Part shown: positions 1 to 7,658 of the stretch, one piece after another | Numbering within the stretch: the first letter of the stretch is position 1 | Layout of the letters: every line of letters starts with the position of its first letter | Source of the DNA: Haloferax prahovense DSM 18310 | GTDB lineage: Archaea; Halobacteriota; Halobacteria; Halobacteriales; Haloferacaceae | Length of the DNA: 64,000 bases | Reading direction: 5' to 3' | Assembly (NCBI RefSeq): GCF_000336815.1 | Contig: NZ_AOLG01000047.1 | Coordinates: 18,676 to 82,675 of the forward strand | Notes under the pieces: generated by a model | Told to the model about the DNA's origin: nothing | What the model saw: the letters and a program-made list of their open reading frames with translations, nothing else | The model's database searches: none | Program-made: the position numbers and the translations under genes

Positions 1-659
1 TCCAGATTCTCACCGACGTCGACATGGACGTGTTCGACGGCGAGTACGTCACCATCGTCGGCCCGAACGGGGCCGGCAAGTCCACGACGATGAAGTCCGT
101 CTTCGGCCTGACCGCCCACATGGGTGGGACCGTCCGGTTCAAAGACGAGGACATCACCGGGCGTCGACCCGAGGACATCATCCACGTCGGCATCGGTTAC
201 GTCCCGCAGAACGACAACATCTTCCCGACGCTGACGGTCGAAGAGAACCTCGAGATGGGCGCGTACATCCTCGACGAGGTGCCGCAGGACGCCATGGAGG
301 CGGTCTACGAGCGGTTCCCCATCCTCAGAGAGCGGAAAGACCAGAAGGCGGGCACGATGTCCGGCGGGCAACAGCAGATGCTCGCGATGGGTCGCGCGCT
401 CATGCTCGACCCCGACTTGCTGCTTCTCGACGAACCCTCGGCGGGGCTCGCGCCCGACCTCGTCGAGGAGATGTTCGACAAAATCGACGAGATTAACGAG
501 GCCGGCACGGCCGTCCTGATGGTCGAACAGAACGCGAAGGAAGCGCTCCGACGCTGCGACCGCGGTTACGTCTTAGCCAACGGACAGAACCGCTACATGG
601 ACACCGGCACGGCGCTCCTCGAAGACGAACAAGTCCGCCAGGACTTCCTCGGCGGGTAG
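1..659 (+). CDS. livF: ABC transporter ATP-binding protein, LivF type (5' end outside window)
   Basis: This is the ATPase subunit of a branched-chain amino acid-type (HAAT family) ABC importer, acting at the inner face of the membrane. The reading frame is open to the window edge, and the first ATG (24) lies inside the conserved N-terminal strand, so the true start is upstream. Visible motifs are Walker A GPNGAGKS, signature SGGQQQ, Walker B LLLLDEP followed by SAGLAP, and a downstream switch histidine replaced by the MVEQN segment typical of LivF. It is probably the last gene of a liv operon that lies mostly outside the window. The convergent substrate-binding protein gene at 2006-3319 may belong to the same transporter. 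The natural substrate cannot be read from the sequence. Confidence 0.9.
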   Translation, partial: QILTDVDMDVFDGEYVTIVGPNGAGKSTTMKSVFGLTAHMGGTVRFKDEDITGRRPEDIIHVGIGYVPQNDNIFPTLTVEENLEMGAYILDEVPQDAMEAVYERFPILRERKDQKAGTMSGGQQQMLAMGRALMLDPDLLLLDEPSAGLAPDLVEEMFDKIDEINEAGTAVLMVEQNAKEALRRCDRGYVLANGQNRYMDTGTALLEDEQVRQDFLGG

Positions 660-681
660 TCCGTCTCGGCGGTCCACGCTC

Positions 682-686
682 TTTTT
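682..686 (+). terminator. T-run after the ABC ATPase gene
   Basis: Five consecutive T residues stand 23 bp after the livF stop codon. Short T-runs of this kind act as archaeal termination signals. The run lies just inside the 3' end of the convergent lipoprotein transcript. Inferred only. Confidence 0.35.
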
Positions 687-692
687 CGGCAA

Positions 693-1886
693 TCAACTGC
701 AGACGTACTCGAATGACTCGACCGAGAGGTCGCCATCTCCACCGCCGCCTCCGTCGCCGTCGCCTCCGCCGCGACCATTGAGGGTCACCGTCACGTTCGT
801 GTTCCAGCAGTAGCACGCCGCGTAGTCGACCGTTTCGGACCCCGCGGCCGTCTCGATAGTGAGTTCGTACACGTCACCGATGGGAACCTCGAAGCCGACG
901 GTCGATTCGCCGGGCGGGGCAGTCCGGTTCGTCTCCGAGACGTCCGCGCCACCAGAGCCGGTCTCGCCGCCGGCGTCGTCACTAGCGGTGTCCGCGTCGG
1001 CGGGTCGAACGAGCGTCAGCGTCAGGTCGCGCTCCGCCTCGCCCTCGTTTTCGACGTGAACCGAGGCCGTCTTGGGCCAGCCAGACCCGACCCGAAGCGA
1101 GCCGTCTGCCGCGACGAGCACCGCGAGCGTCGGCCAGCCCCAGTTCTCCGGGATGTCCCACTCGTGGGTCGCGGTGCGGCCGTCTTCGGCCTCCACGACC
1201 ACCTCGTAGGTCCCGTGGGACGCCACGAGCGCCGGCGTCGAAATCTCGCGGTCGGTCGCCGCGTCGAAGGCGCGTTCGAAAACGCGGCTCCCGTCGTGGT
1301 CGATGGCGACGGTGAGCCGAGCGTCGGCGTCGCTCCGATTCCGAATCGTCGCGCCCGGCGGTGCGAAGATGTCTTTCGCACCCGTGACGGTGTACGGGAG
1401 ATCGGCAGCGTCGAGAGCCGGCCGCACGCGTTGTCGCGGTTCGAGGTCCGCGTCGGACGTGACGACGAGTTCGAGATGGCGCGCCTCGTCGGTGACCGTC
1501 CACTCGTAGTCGAGCGTCGCGCCCGCTTCGAGTTCCGCGACGACGCGGACAGTTCTCTCACCGGCGAGGTCGTTCTCGACGCTCCGCCCGCGGCCGGGCC
1601 CCGCTCCGATGTCGAGCGACCCGACGAAACGCGTCTCGTCGCCGTCGGTCACACGGACCGACAGCGTGTGCGACTTGTCGTCCTCGTTGACGACCGAGAG
1701 GCCGATGCTGGAGTCCGATTCCGACGTGTTCGTCTCGGTCGTCGTCTCGGTCGGCGGGTCGGTCGTCGCCATCGTCGTCTGTGGGTTCACGGGGGTCTCG
1801 ACCGGTTCGTCCAAGTCGCTGAGACAGCCGGCGGCGAGCCCGAGGGCCGAACCGGCGACCGTCGAGAGGAGGGCGCGGCGCTTCAT
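693..1886 (-). CDS. Haloarchaeal secreted lipoprotein of unknown function
   Basis: A 397-residue protein that I cannot assign to a named family. Its N-terminus is a Tat-type lipoprotein signal: KRR followed by ALLS, then a lipobox ending LAAG-C at Cys21. A Thr/Glu/Ser-rich linker follows (about residues 28-60), then several beta-rich, probably Ig-like segments. The C-terminus holds a Gly/Asp-rich stretch and closely spaced cysteines (ACYCW, then EYVC), which could form disulfides outside the cell. The ATG at 1886 is chosen because it begins the signal; the open frame extends upstream without a plausible start. It lies 119 bp downstream of the substrate-binding protein gene on the same strand, so it could be co-transcribed, although a T-rich stretch lies between them. 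Confidence 0.8.
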   Translation of the reverse strand: MKRRALLSTVAGSALGLAAGCLSDLDEPVETPVNPQTTMATTDPPTETTTETNTSESDSSIGLSVVNEDDKSHTLSVRVTDGDETRFVGSLDIGAGPGRGRSVENDLAGERTVRVVAELEAGATLDYEWTVTDEARHLELVVTSDADLEPRQRVRPALDAADLPYTVTGAKDIFAPPGATIRNRSDADARLTVAIDHDGSRVFERAFDAATDREISTPALVASHGTYEVVVEAEDGRTATHEWDIPENWGWPTLAVLVAADGSLRVGSGWPKTASVHVENEGEAERDLTLTLVRPADADTASDDAGGETGSGGADVSETNRTAPPGESTVGFEVPIGDVYELTIETAAGSETVDYAACYCWNTNVTVTLNGRGGGDGDGGGGGDGDLSVESFEYVCS

Positions 1887-2005
1887 CGACTCACATCTGT
1901 CAGCGGCCGTATGAGTGTCTTGTGTCGGGGAGTCGTGTGCGGCAGTCGAGCGCAACCGCTCGCGTCGGCGGCGACGAAAGAAAAGTCGGGTCTGTCGAGT
2001 CGGTC

Positions 2006-3319
2006 TCAGTTGTCCGGGCCGGAGAGCGCCGTCTCGATGACGGAGGAGTACGACGACTCGCCGATGTTGAACGCGACCTGGTTGTACACTTCGCCGTCGA
2101 ACGAGTCGCTGAACACGTTCGAGAAGCGCTCCGAGAGCTGCTGGCCGTAGTCGTTGTTGACGTACAGCGTCGAGACCGAACTGACTTCGAGGCGCTCGGC
2201 CATGACCTGCGCCATGACGCGGCCCTGCAGGAAGTCGGACGGTGCAGTTCGGAAGATGAAGTCGTTGTCTTCGAGGTTCGAGACGGACAGCGCCGTCGAG
2301 GACGGCGAGCACCCGACGATTTCGTTCGGGATGAACGCCTGCTGCGAGACGGGGACGTTCACGCCGGACGACGCGGACCCACAGACGGACGGAACACCCG
2401 CGGAGACGAGCGACTGCGCGGCGGAGACACCGGCGTCCGGGGACGTCTGGGTGTCTTCGATTTGGGCGTTGACGGAGAGCCCGGCCGGGTTGGCGTCGTT
2501 GACCTGCATGACAGGAATCTGTGCGGCCTGAATCATCGGCGCACCGACGGCAGCGAGGTCGCCGGTTTCGGGCAGCAGGATGCCGACCGACATCTCGCGG
2601 TCGGAACCGCCCGGACCGCTGTCCGCGGACGGGCCGTTCCCGTCGGGGTTCTCGCCGGCGAACGACTGCGTCTCGACGCTCGACGTGGCGTTGTTCTCGG
2701 CGTCGAACTCCCAGATGGCGTACGCGGCTTCCGCCGGGTCGCCGTTCTCGTCGAAGTTGACGGACGAGGACGCGCCCTGGTAGTCGATGTCTTCACCGTT
2801 CGCAGCGGCCTCGATGCCCTCGACGAGGTTGTCCGGTCCGACGGTCATTCCATCGGGGTTCGCCATCCGGCGCATCTGGTCTTTGATGGCCGGGCCGGAG
2901 TTCTCCCCGGCGGCGGCGTTCGAGAGCAGTTGAATCGCGACCGAGTCGTAGGTCTGCGACGTGAAGACCCCCGGGGCCGCGCCGTACTCGTCTTCGAACA
3001 GTTGGTTGAACGTGTCTTGGTTCGGACCGCCCGCGGCGGGTGCCGTCCCGGTCACGTTCGCCATGTCGTTGCCGACCTGTCCGGGCATCGACCCGGAGCG
3101 CATTCCGTCGGGCACGAGTATCTCCTCGCTCCCGTCGGACGCGCTGTAGTAGTCACGGAACAGTTGAATACCACTTTCGGGGTAGCCGATGACGACGAGC
3201 CCCTCGGGACCGCCGCCACCGCCGCCGCCACCGATGCATCCGGATAAGCCAGTCAAGCCTGCCGCGCCCGCGGCTCCCACTCCCTTGAGGAAGTCGCGGC
3301 GTACGATATCACGTACCAT
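2006..3319 (-). CDS. Branched-chain amino acid-type ABC substrate-binding lipoprotein, circularly permuted
   Basis: A 437-residue extracellular receptor for an ABC importer. It has a Tat lipoprotein signal (RRDFLKG at 7-13, lipobox ending LSG-C28) and a poly-Gly spacer. It belongs to the LivK/LivJ type-I periplasmic fold, but the halves are exchanged. Residues 38-220 correspond to the usual C-terminal half (start VVIGYPESG, end near FDENGDPAEA). A Gly/Ser/Asn-rich linker covers about 221-242. Residues 243-437 correspond to the usual N-terminal half (VGILLPETGDLAAVG through NNDYG to the SSYSSVIETALS segment). In ordinary relatives that last segment runs directly into the VVIGYP strand. The frame is continuous. 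A TATA-like box at 3344-3354 implies a leaderless mRNA from the ATG at 3319. The gene faces the LivF-type ATPase gene. Confidence 0.88.
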   Translation of the reverse strand: MVRDIVRRDFLKGVGAAGAAGLTGLSGCIGGGGGGGGPEGLVVIGYPESGIQLFRDYYSASDGSEEILVPDGMRSGSMPGQVGNDMANVTGTAPAAGGPNQDTFNQLFEDEYGAAPGVFTSQTYDSVAIQLLSNAAAGENSGPAIKDQMRRMANPDGMTVGPDNLVEGIEAAANGEDIDYQGASSSVNFDENGDPAEAAYAIWEFDAENNATSSVETQSFAGENPDGNGPSADSGPGGSDREMSVGILLPETGDLAAVGAPMIQAAQIPVMQVNDANPAGLSVNAQIEDTQTSPDAGVSAAQSLVSAGVPSVCGSASSGVNVPVSQQAFIPNEIVGCSPSSTALSVSNLEDNDFIFRTAPSDFLQGRVMAQVMAERLEVSSVSTLYVNNDYGQQLSERFSNVFSDSFDGEVYNQVAFNIGESSYSSVIETALSGPDN

Positions 3320-3343
3320 GTGAAAGGCAATGGCAACTCCCGC

Positions 3344-3354
3344 TTATAAAATTT
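3344..3354 (-). promoter_or_regulatory. TATA-like promoter of the substrate-binding protein gene
   Basis: An AT-rich block reading AAATTTTATAA on the minus strand lies 25-35 bp before the ATG at 3319. That spacing puts transcription start at or next to the start codon. Confidence 0.6.
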
Positions 3355-3436
3355 ACTCCCTGCGTTTGAAAAGCCACGATAATTGCGACCGACGGCGGTG
3401 CGAGAATCGGCTGTGTGAGAACGTCAGACATCGTGC

Positions 3437-3444
3437 TTTATATA
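3437..3444 (+). promoter_or_regulatory. TATA-like promoter upstream of udk
   Basis: TTTATATA lies about 62-69 bp before the udk ATG, which predicts a leader of roughly 40 nt. No other AT-rich box is closer. Confidence 0.5.
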
Positions 3445-3505
3445 CTCACACGCCGAAGCCGGAGAACCGCTGCGTTCAAACCCGTTCGCGGGCGTCTTTG
3501 GGACA

Positions 3506-4201
3506 ATGACTATCCCGTCGTTCGTCATCGGTATCGCGGGGGGGAGCGGTGCCGGCAAGACTACCGTGGCCCGACTCATCACGGAGAACGTCGGCGAGTC
3601 CGTGACGCGGATTCCGATTGACAACTACTACAAAGACCAGAGCCACCTCGAGATGACCGAACGCGAGCAGGTGAACTACGACCACCCCTCGGCGTTCGAG
3701 TGGGACCTCCTGTACGAACAGCTCTCGGAGCTGCTGGAGGGGAGAGCGGTCGAGATGCCGCAGTACGACTTCGAGATACACAACCGGAAGCCCGAGCGGA
3801 ACACCGTCGAACCGACCGACGTCATCATCCTCGAGGGGATTCTCGCGCTCTACGACGAGGACGTAAACGAGATGCTCGACCTCCGGCTCTACGTCGAGAC
3901 CGACGCCGACGTTCGCATCCTCCGGCGCATCCAGCGCGACGCCATCGACCGCGGACGCGACCTTCAGGGCGTCATCGACCAGTACCTCTCGACGGTCAAG
4001 CCGATGCACGAGCAGTTCATCGAGCCGACGAAGAAGCACGCGGACCTCATCATTCCCGAGGGGGCCAACAGCGTCGCCGTCACGCTGCTCGAAGAGAAAG
4101 TCCAAGCGGAAGTCGAAGGCGACGAGACGCGCACCTGGGAGCGCGACGCTATCGAACGGAAAGTCCAAGAGCGGACCTCGTCCCGCGGCCCCGACAACTA
4201 A
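3506..4201 (+). CDS. udk: Uridine kinase
   Basis: A cytoplasmic P-loop kinase that phosphorylates uridine (and usually cytidine) to the monophosphate in pyrimidine salvage. It has 231 residues, near the usual family length. Visible features are Walker A GGSGAGKT (12-19), the IDNYYKD motif after the second strand, the NYDHPSAFEWDLL substrate segment, and the IILEGILAL strand that precedes the lid. The C-terminal 30 residues are charged and probably flexible. The gene stands alone between divergent and convergent neighbours. The first ATG of the frame fits the family N-terminus. Confidence in function is high; a phosphoribulokinase-like role is the main alternative in this superfamily. Confidence 0.93.
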   Translation: MTIPSFVIGIAGGSGAGKTTVARLITENVGESVTRIPIDNYYKDQSHLEMTEREQVNYDHPSAFEWDLLYEQLSELLEGRAVEMPQYDFEIHNRKPERNTVEPTDVIILEGILALYDEDVNEMLDLRLYVETDADVRILRRIQRDAIDRGRDLQGVIDQYLSTVKPMHEQFIEPTKKHADLIIPEGANSVAVTLLEEKVQAEVEGDETRTWERDAIERKVQERTSSRGPDN

Positions 4202-4237
4202 CGCGGCGTCGCGGGTCGAAAACCGGGGCCTCGAAGA

Positions 4238-4558
4238 TTACGCTTTCTTGCCAGTGACGAACTGCGCTGCGCCCTCGTAGAACCAGAAGTCGTTTTCGCG
4301 CATCGCCTTGCCGACTGCCTTGTGCAGTTCGACGAAGTCGCCGAACTCCTCGCCTTCGACGTGCTCGAAGATGTCCGCGAGCGAGACGACGCGCTCGTAG
4401 TCGAGTCGGATGGGGTGGTCGCCGAACTCCTCGACGAACTCCGCTTTGTTCAGCGGGAAATCCTCGTCTTCGTCGATCTTCTTCGCGATGACCGCCTGGC
4501 CGTACTTGCGTCCGCCTTCGCTCCCCTCTTCGCCGTCCGGGTCGTGTGGCCAATCCAT
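4238..4558 (-). CDS. Conserved haloarchaeal hypothetical protein
   Basis: A 106-residue, very acidic soluble protein of a conserved haloarchaeal family (resembling DUF5785, from memory) with no known role. The start is placed at the ATG at 4558 because the protein then begins MDWPHDPDGEEG, as in relatives; an upstream ATG would add 13 unconserved residues. It contains a GRKYGQAVIAKK segment and a C-terminal FWFYEGAAQF segment. No membrane segment or metal motif is visible. It converges with udk, with 36 bp between the stop codons. Confidence 0.75.
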   Translation of the reverse strand: MDWPHDPDGEEGSEGGRKYGQAVIAKKIDEDEDFPLNKAEFVEEFGDHPIRLDYERVVSLADIFEHVEGEEFGDFVELHKAVGKAMRENDFWFYEGAAQFVTGKKA

Positions 4559-4669
4559 ACCCGAGTGTTGGCAGGCCGATTCAAAGCCGTTACGCATTTG
4601 TGGGAATCTGTCATGCGGAACGCCGCGGTCGAGCTCTGCCCTTCGTGTCGTTTGCTACCGATGAACAAG

Positions 4670-4676
4670 AAATATA
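4670..4676 (+). promoter_or_regulatory. TATA-like promoter of the first HTH-GNAT gene
   Basis: AAATATA lies 29-35 bp before the ATG at 4705. This spacing supports that ATG over the upstream in-frame one and suggests a leaderless or nearly leaderless mRNA. Confidence 0.55.
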
Positions 4677-4704
4677 CGCGTGGCACGCCATCGTTCTTGG
4701 AGTC

Positions 4705-5436
4705 ATGCGAGCGACCGAGCGGCCGACGTTCGAATCCGAGGCCAGCAAGCTGATTTACGAGTACGTCGAGCGGCACGGCACCGCGAAACGGAACGTCCTC
4801 CTCGACGTCGCGCCCGTCTCGTCCGACGAGTTCAGAACCGAACTGGAGCGACTGAAATCCCGCGGCTATCTCCAAGAAGACGGCGGCACCCTTCAGTTGG
4901 CGCTCGACGTGGGCGCTATCGAGGAACACCAGACTGACGCGGGAATCGTCACCATCCGGCCCGCCCGTCAGCGCGACTTCGAGGGTCTGGTCGACGCCAT
5001 TCGCGACGTGACGTCCGAAGAGACGTACGTCGTCGCCGAGGCAATCGCCGAACAGCTCCTCTACGACGAGACGGTCACGCGCCACAACCGGGTGGAGTCT
5101 CGGGTGTTCTTCGTCGCCACCATCGGCGAGGAGGTCGTCGGCTGGACGCACCTCGACCTCCCGCAGGTGTCGCGCATCCGCGAGACCGCCCAGCAGACCG
5201 TCGGCGTCAAGGGAGAGTACCGTGGTTCAGGCATCGGCAGCCTCCTGCTTCGCCGCGGGCTCGACTGGGCCGAAGCCAACGGCTTCCGGAAAGTGTACAA
5301 CAGCGTTCCGATGACGAACGACCGCGCGCTGGAGTTCCTCGGCGACCACGACTGGGAGACCGAGGCGATTCGCAGGGACCACTACACTATCGGCGACGAG
5401 CACGTCGACGAAGTGATGATGGCGTACCGGTTCTGA
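4705..5436 (+). CDS. Winged-helix / GNAT acetyltransferase fusion protein
   Basis: A 243-residue protein combining a helix-turn-helix-like N-terminus (about residues 8-70, including YEYVERHGT and a FRTELERLKSRGYL recognition-helix-like stretch) with a GNAT acetyltransferase domain (about 88-243). The acetyl-CoA loop is visible as YRGSGIGSLLL, followed by GLDWAEANGF and the LEFLGDHDWE segment. The substrate is unknown; GNAT domains acetylate amines on proteins or small molecules using acetyl-CoA. A close paralogue with the same architecture lies at 56439-57173. The HTH could instead mediate protein contacts. The start follows the TATA spacing. Confidence 0.85.
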   Translation: MRATERPTFESEASKLIYEYVERHGTAKRNVLLDVAPVSSDEFRTELERLKSRGYLQEDGGTLQLALDVGAIEEHQTDAGIVTIRPARQRDFEGLVDAIRDVTSEETYVVAEAIAEQLLYDETVTRHNRVESRVFFVATIGEEVVGWTHLDLPQVSRIRETAQQTVGVKGEYRGSGIGSLLLRRGLDWAEANGFRKVYNSVPMTNDRALEFLGDHDWETEAIRRDHYTIGDEHVDEVMMAYRF

Positions 5437-5481
5437 GCGGGGCGGCGGCAGTGGGTCGGTTTTTGCGGGGTTGTCGGTCGA

Positions 5482-5783
5482 TTCTCTGAGAATGCGGTGG
5501 GACTGGGATTTGAACAACGTCGAGACGGTCCCTCGCTCCGCTCGGGCTGCGACTCGTCTCGCTCAAATCCCAGTCCGTCTCCGCGTCACGCGTTCACCGG
5601 AGACGCGCAGCTAAACCTGCGCGTCTCGGTTCTCTGAGAATGCGGTGGGACTGGGATTTGAACCCCACTCGCTCCGCTCACACCGTTCGCGTCGCTCCCT
5701 GCTTCAAATCCCAGTTGACCGACTCGACGCTCACGCCGGCGAGCACACGCGACGCGGTGCTCGCCGAGTTGTTCGCGTCAGAA
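5482..5783. repeat. Tandem partial copies of the tRNA-Ser 3' end with inverted repeats
   Basis: This otherwise gene-free stretch holds two copies of a 34-bp sequence (5482-5515 and 5630-5663). Each carries the last 21 nt of the adjacent tRNA-Ser(UGA) plus its 3' flank. The tRNA itself (to 5786) gives a third copy of the tRNA-derived part. Copies start about 145-148 bp apart. Each partial copy is followed by an inverted match to the T-arm: 5500-5513 pairs perfectly with 5563-5576, and 5650-5662 with 5703-5715. The loops are rich in TCGCTCCGCTC-like sequence. The copies lack anticodon and acceptor 5' halves, so they are not functional tRNAs. They may be scars of integration at the tRNA or tRNA-like hairpins. 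Confidence 0.7.
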
Positions 5784-5785
5784 TG

Positions 5786-5869
5786 CGGTGGGACTGGGAT
5801 TTGAACCCAGGATTCCGTGAGGAAACCTGCTTTCAAGGCAGGCGCGTTAGGCCACTCCGCCATCCCACC
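5786..5869 (-). tRNA. tRNA-Ser (anticodon UGA)
   Basis: An 84-nt class II tRNA. The acceptor stem GGTGGGA pairs with TCCCACC, the T-arm reads CTGGG-TTCAAAT-CCCAG, and the anticodon loop centres on TGA. A long variable arm is present, as expected for serine. The discriminator base is G and CCA is not encoded in full. No intron is seen. A weak TATA-like stretch lies at about 5893-5902. Its 3' end is duplicated in the adjoining repeat region. Confidence 0.95.
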
Positions 5870-5915
5870 TTCGCACGACAGTTTTGAGTCGGATACCTAA
5901 GTGTTGTCGCTTCGC

Positions 5916-6671
5916 TCAGTCGCGGACGAGCTCCAACACGCCGTCCGTCGATTCGACCCGAAGCCCCTTTTCGAAGACGAACGTCGTCGTGTGCTCGGGG
6001 ACGACCCGCTCCGACTCGACCCGCGAGCGGAGCATCGGCACGACCGTGGCGAGGTCCGCGCCCGTTTCGAGGACGGGAAGCATCGGGACGTAGTCGAGGC
6101 CGTGGCCCGCGTCGTCGGCGCGCTCGGCGAGCGTTTCGACTTCCGGCTCCGCGTAGGCGTCGGTGAAATCGATGGGGTCGAGGAAGCCCGAGAAGTAGAC
6201 GCGCCCTTCCGTCGAGGGGCCGAGGACGACGGGCGTGCTCCGGAGCTTCATCGCCGCGCTGTCGATGTGGGTGCGCCCGAGAAGCGGCGCGACCGGGCGG
6301 ACGATAGCGGCCGAGTGGACCTCCTCCTCGTTGAGGAGATGCGAGACGGTGTTGCCCGCACGGGCGGAGAACGACGAGCCGACCTGCGGTTCGAACCGCA
6401 CGCCATCGGTGCCGCCGAGGGCGTCGGCGACGACGCTCCGAATCTCGGCTTCCGAGTCGTGGTCCCCGGCGAACTCGTCCGGGAGGTCGTCCTCGGTACG
6501 GTAGTTGACGAGGAGGTCGCCGCCGGAGCGCTCGACGGCGATACAGGCGTCTTTGAGCATCGCGGCGTAGAGCTCCGCGGCTTCGGCTTCGGTGAGCGGA
6601 CTCGTCTCCGCGAGTGCCGAAAGCACCAGCCCCGGCCGCGGCGGTTCGGCGAGTACGGCGATGACCGTCAT
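5916..6671 (-). CDS. Conserved protein, possible DUF2064-like glycosyl/nucleotidyltransferase fold
   Basis: A 251-residue soluble protein conserved in haloarchaea. The N-terminus MTVIAVLAEPPRPG, followed by SPLTEAEAAELYAAMLKD, resembles the start of the GT-A-like DUF2064 family (TIGR04282 type). Later segments such as SSFSARAGNTVSHLL and TPVVLGPSTEGRVYFSGF fit the nucleotide-fold pattern but show no diagnostic catalytic motif to me. Substrate and reaction are unknown. The gene ends 46 bp before the tRNA-Ser 5' end on the same strand. The ATG at 6671 starts the conserved first beta strand. The family assignment is tentative. Confidence 0.65.
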   Translation of the reverse strand: MTVIAVLAEPPRPGLVLSALAETSPLTEAEAAELYAAMLKDACIAVERSGGDLLVNYRTEDDLPDEFAGDHDSEAEIRSVVADALGGTDGVRFEPQVGSSFSARAGNTVSHLLNEEEVHSAAIVRPVAPLLGRTHIDSAAMKLRSTPVVLGPSTEGRVYFSGFLDPIDFTDAYAEPEVETLAERADDAGHGLDYVPMLPVLETGADLATVVPMLRSRVESERVVPEHTTTFVFEKGLRVESTDGVLELVRD

Positions 6672-6767
6672 ACCCTCCCCTCGCGCCGGGGAACCCTTGA
6701 ACCCGCCGCTTGTGGCCCGTCGAATCGGGGGGCCGCGGGGACGGAACGCTCCGCGCGCCGCCCCGTT

Positions 6768-7364
6768 TCAGCGACTCTGTCGTCCCTTCGTCTGTCGGTA
6801 GTCCCGGCCGAACACGGACTCGCGGACGTGTTCGACGAACGCCTCGGCGTCGGCGTCGGTCAATCGCTCCGGCTCCTTCATCGGGACGAGTTCGAAGCCG
6901 CGGCCGCGAATGGTCGTCGCGTGCTCCGCGTCGACGTCGAAGCTGTCGGCCGCGCGCGTGGTGTAGTCGAACGCGAGCGCCTCCAGCGCGGCCTGCCCGA
7001 CGGGGACGATGATGTGCGGGTTTATCATCCGAATCTCCGCGTTCAGGTAGGGCTCGCAGGTCGCGACCTCGTCGTCGGTCGGCCCCCGTTCTGGGTGGCG
7101 ACAGCGCGTGAGGTACGTGAAAAAGACGTTCTGCACGTCCGGCTCGTCGGCGTCCGGTTCGGACCGGACGAACCCGAGGTCGCCGAGGATGCGCTGGACG
7201 CGCGCTCCGGCCTCGTCGCCGGTGAAGGGGACGCCCGTCCGCTCCGCGGCCGCGGTCGGGGCCTCGCCGACGAACAGGAACTCCGCGCCCACGTCGCCGT
7301 AGCCGTGGACGACCTGCTCGCGCGTCTCGCAGAGCGCCGAGCAGTTCGTGCAGTCGGTGTCCAT
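6768..7364 (-). CDS. Uracil-DNA glycosylase superfamily protein (family 4-like, atypical)
   Basis: A 198-residue protein with the UDG fold and the cysteine pattern of iron-sulfur family 4 enzymes: Cys5 and Cys8 (also Cys12), then Cys88 and Cys103 in a TRCRHPERGPTDDEVATC context. Motif 1 is GEAPTAAAERTGVPFTG (33-49). The C-terminal motif that normally reads HP-A/S is replaced by PMKEPERL (161-168), so the catalytic loop is atypical. Typical relatives excise uracil from deaminated DNA. Activity here is uncertain. The ATG at 7364 is chosen because it sits just before the first cysteines; an upstream ATG at 7562 would add 66 low-complexity residues. Confidence 0.75.
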   Translation of the reverse strand: MDTDCTNCSALCETREQVVHGYGDVGAEFLFVGEAPTAAAERTGVPFTGDEAGARVQRILGDLGFVRSEPDADEPDVQNVFFTYLTRCRHPERGPTDDEVATCEPYLNAEIRMINPHIIVPVGQAALEALAFDYTTRAADSFDVDAEHATTIRGRGFELVPMKEPERLTDADAEAFVEHVRESVFGRDYRQTKGRQSR

Positions 7365-7658
7365 CGAGAAGGGGTTCCGGAACTGGCGTTGGTGTGCGTC
7401 CACACCCTCGAATTCGGCTCCGGGACCAAAACCCGCCCGGTCCGTGCAGATAGCCGGGCCGTCCCATCCCGCTCCGTCGCTGGCGGGGATCAACCGAGTC
7501 GGCGAGTGCGTGGTGAAAGTGAACACGGGGCGAATCGGAGGAGACGCGGGCGAAGACGGCACAGTCGCTCGAATCGCGGCGTCGAGGAAAGCGGAAGTGA
7601 ACCGAGCGGGGGCGAGCGCGAGTCGGACGGTCGGAGTGATTCGGCGGTCAGAGGTGGT

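Noticed and set aside
5493..5663. Two additional tRNA genes suggested by tRNA-like 3' ends
   Set aside because: They contain only the T-arm and 3' acceptor strand; no anticodon arm or 5' acceptor strand is present. Kept as repeats.
7365..7562. N-terminal extension of the UDG-like protein to an ATG at 7562
   Set aside because: The 66 extra residues are unlike the family and lie before the conserved first cysteines; the ATG at 7364 is better.
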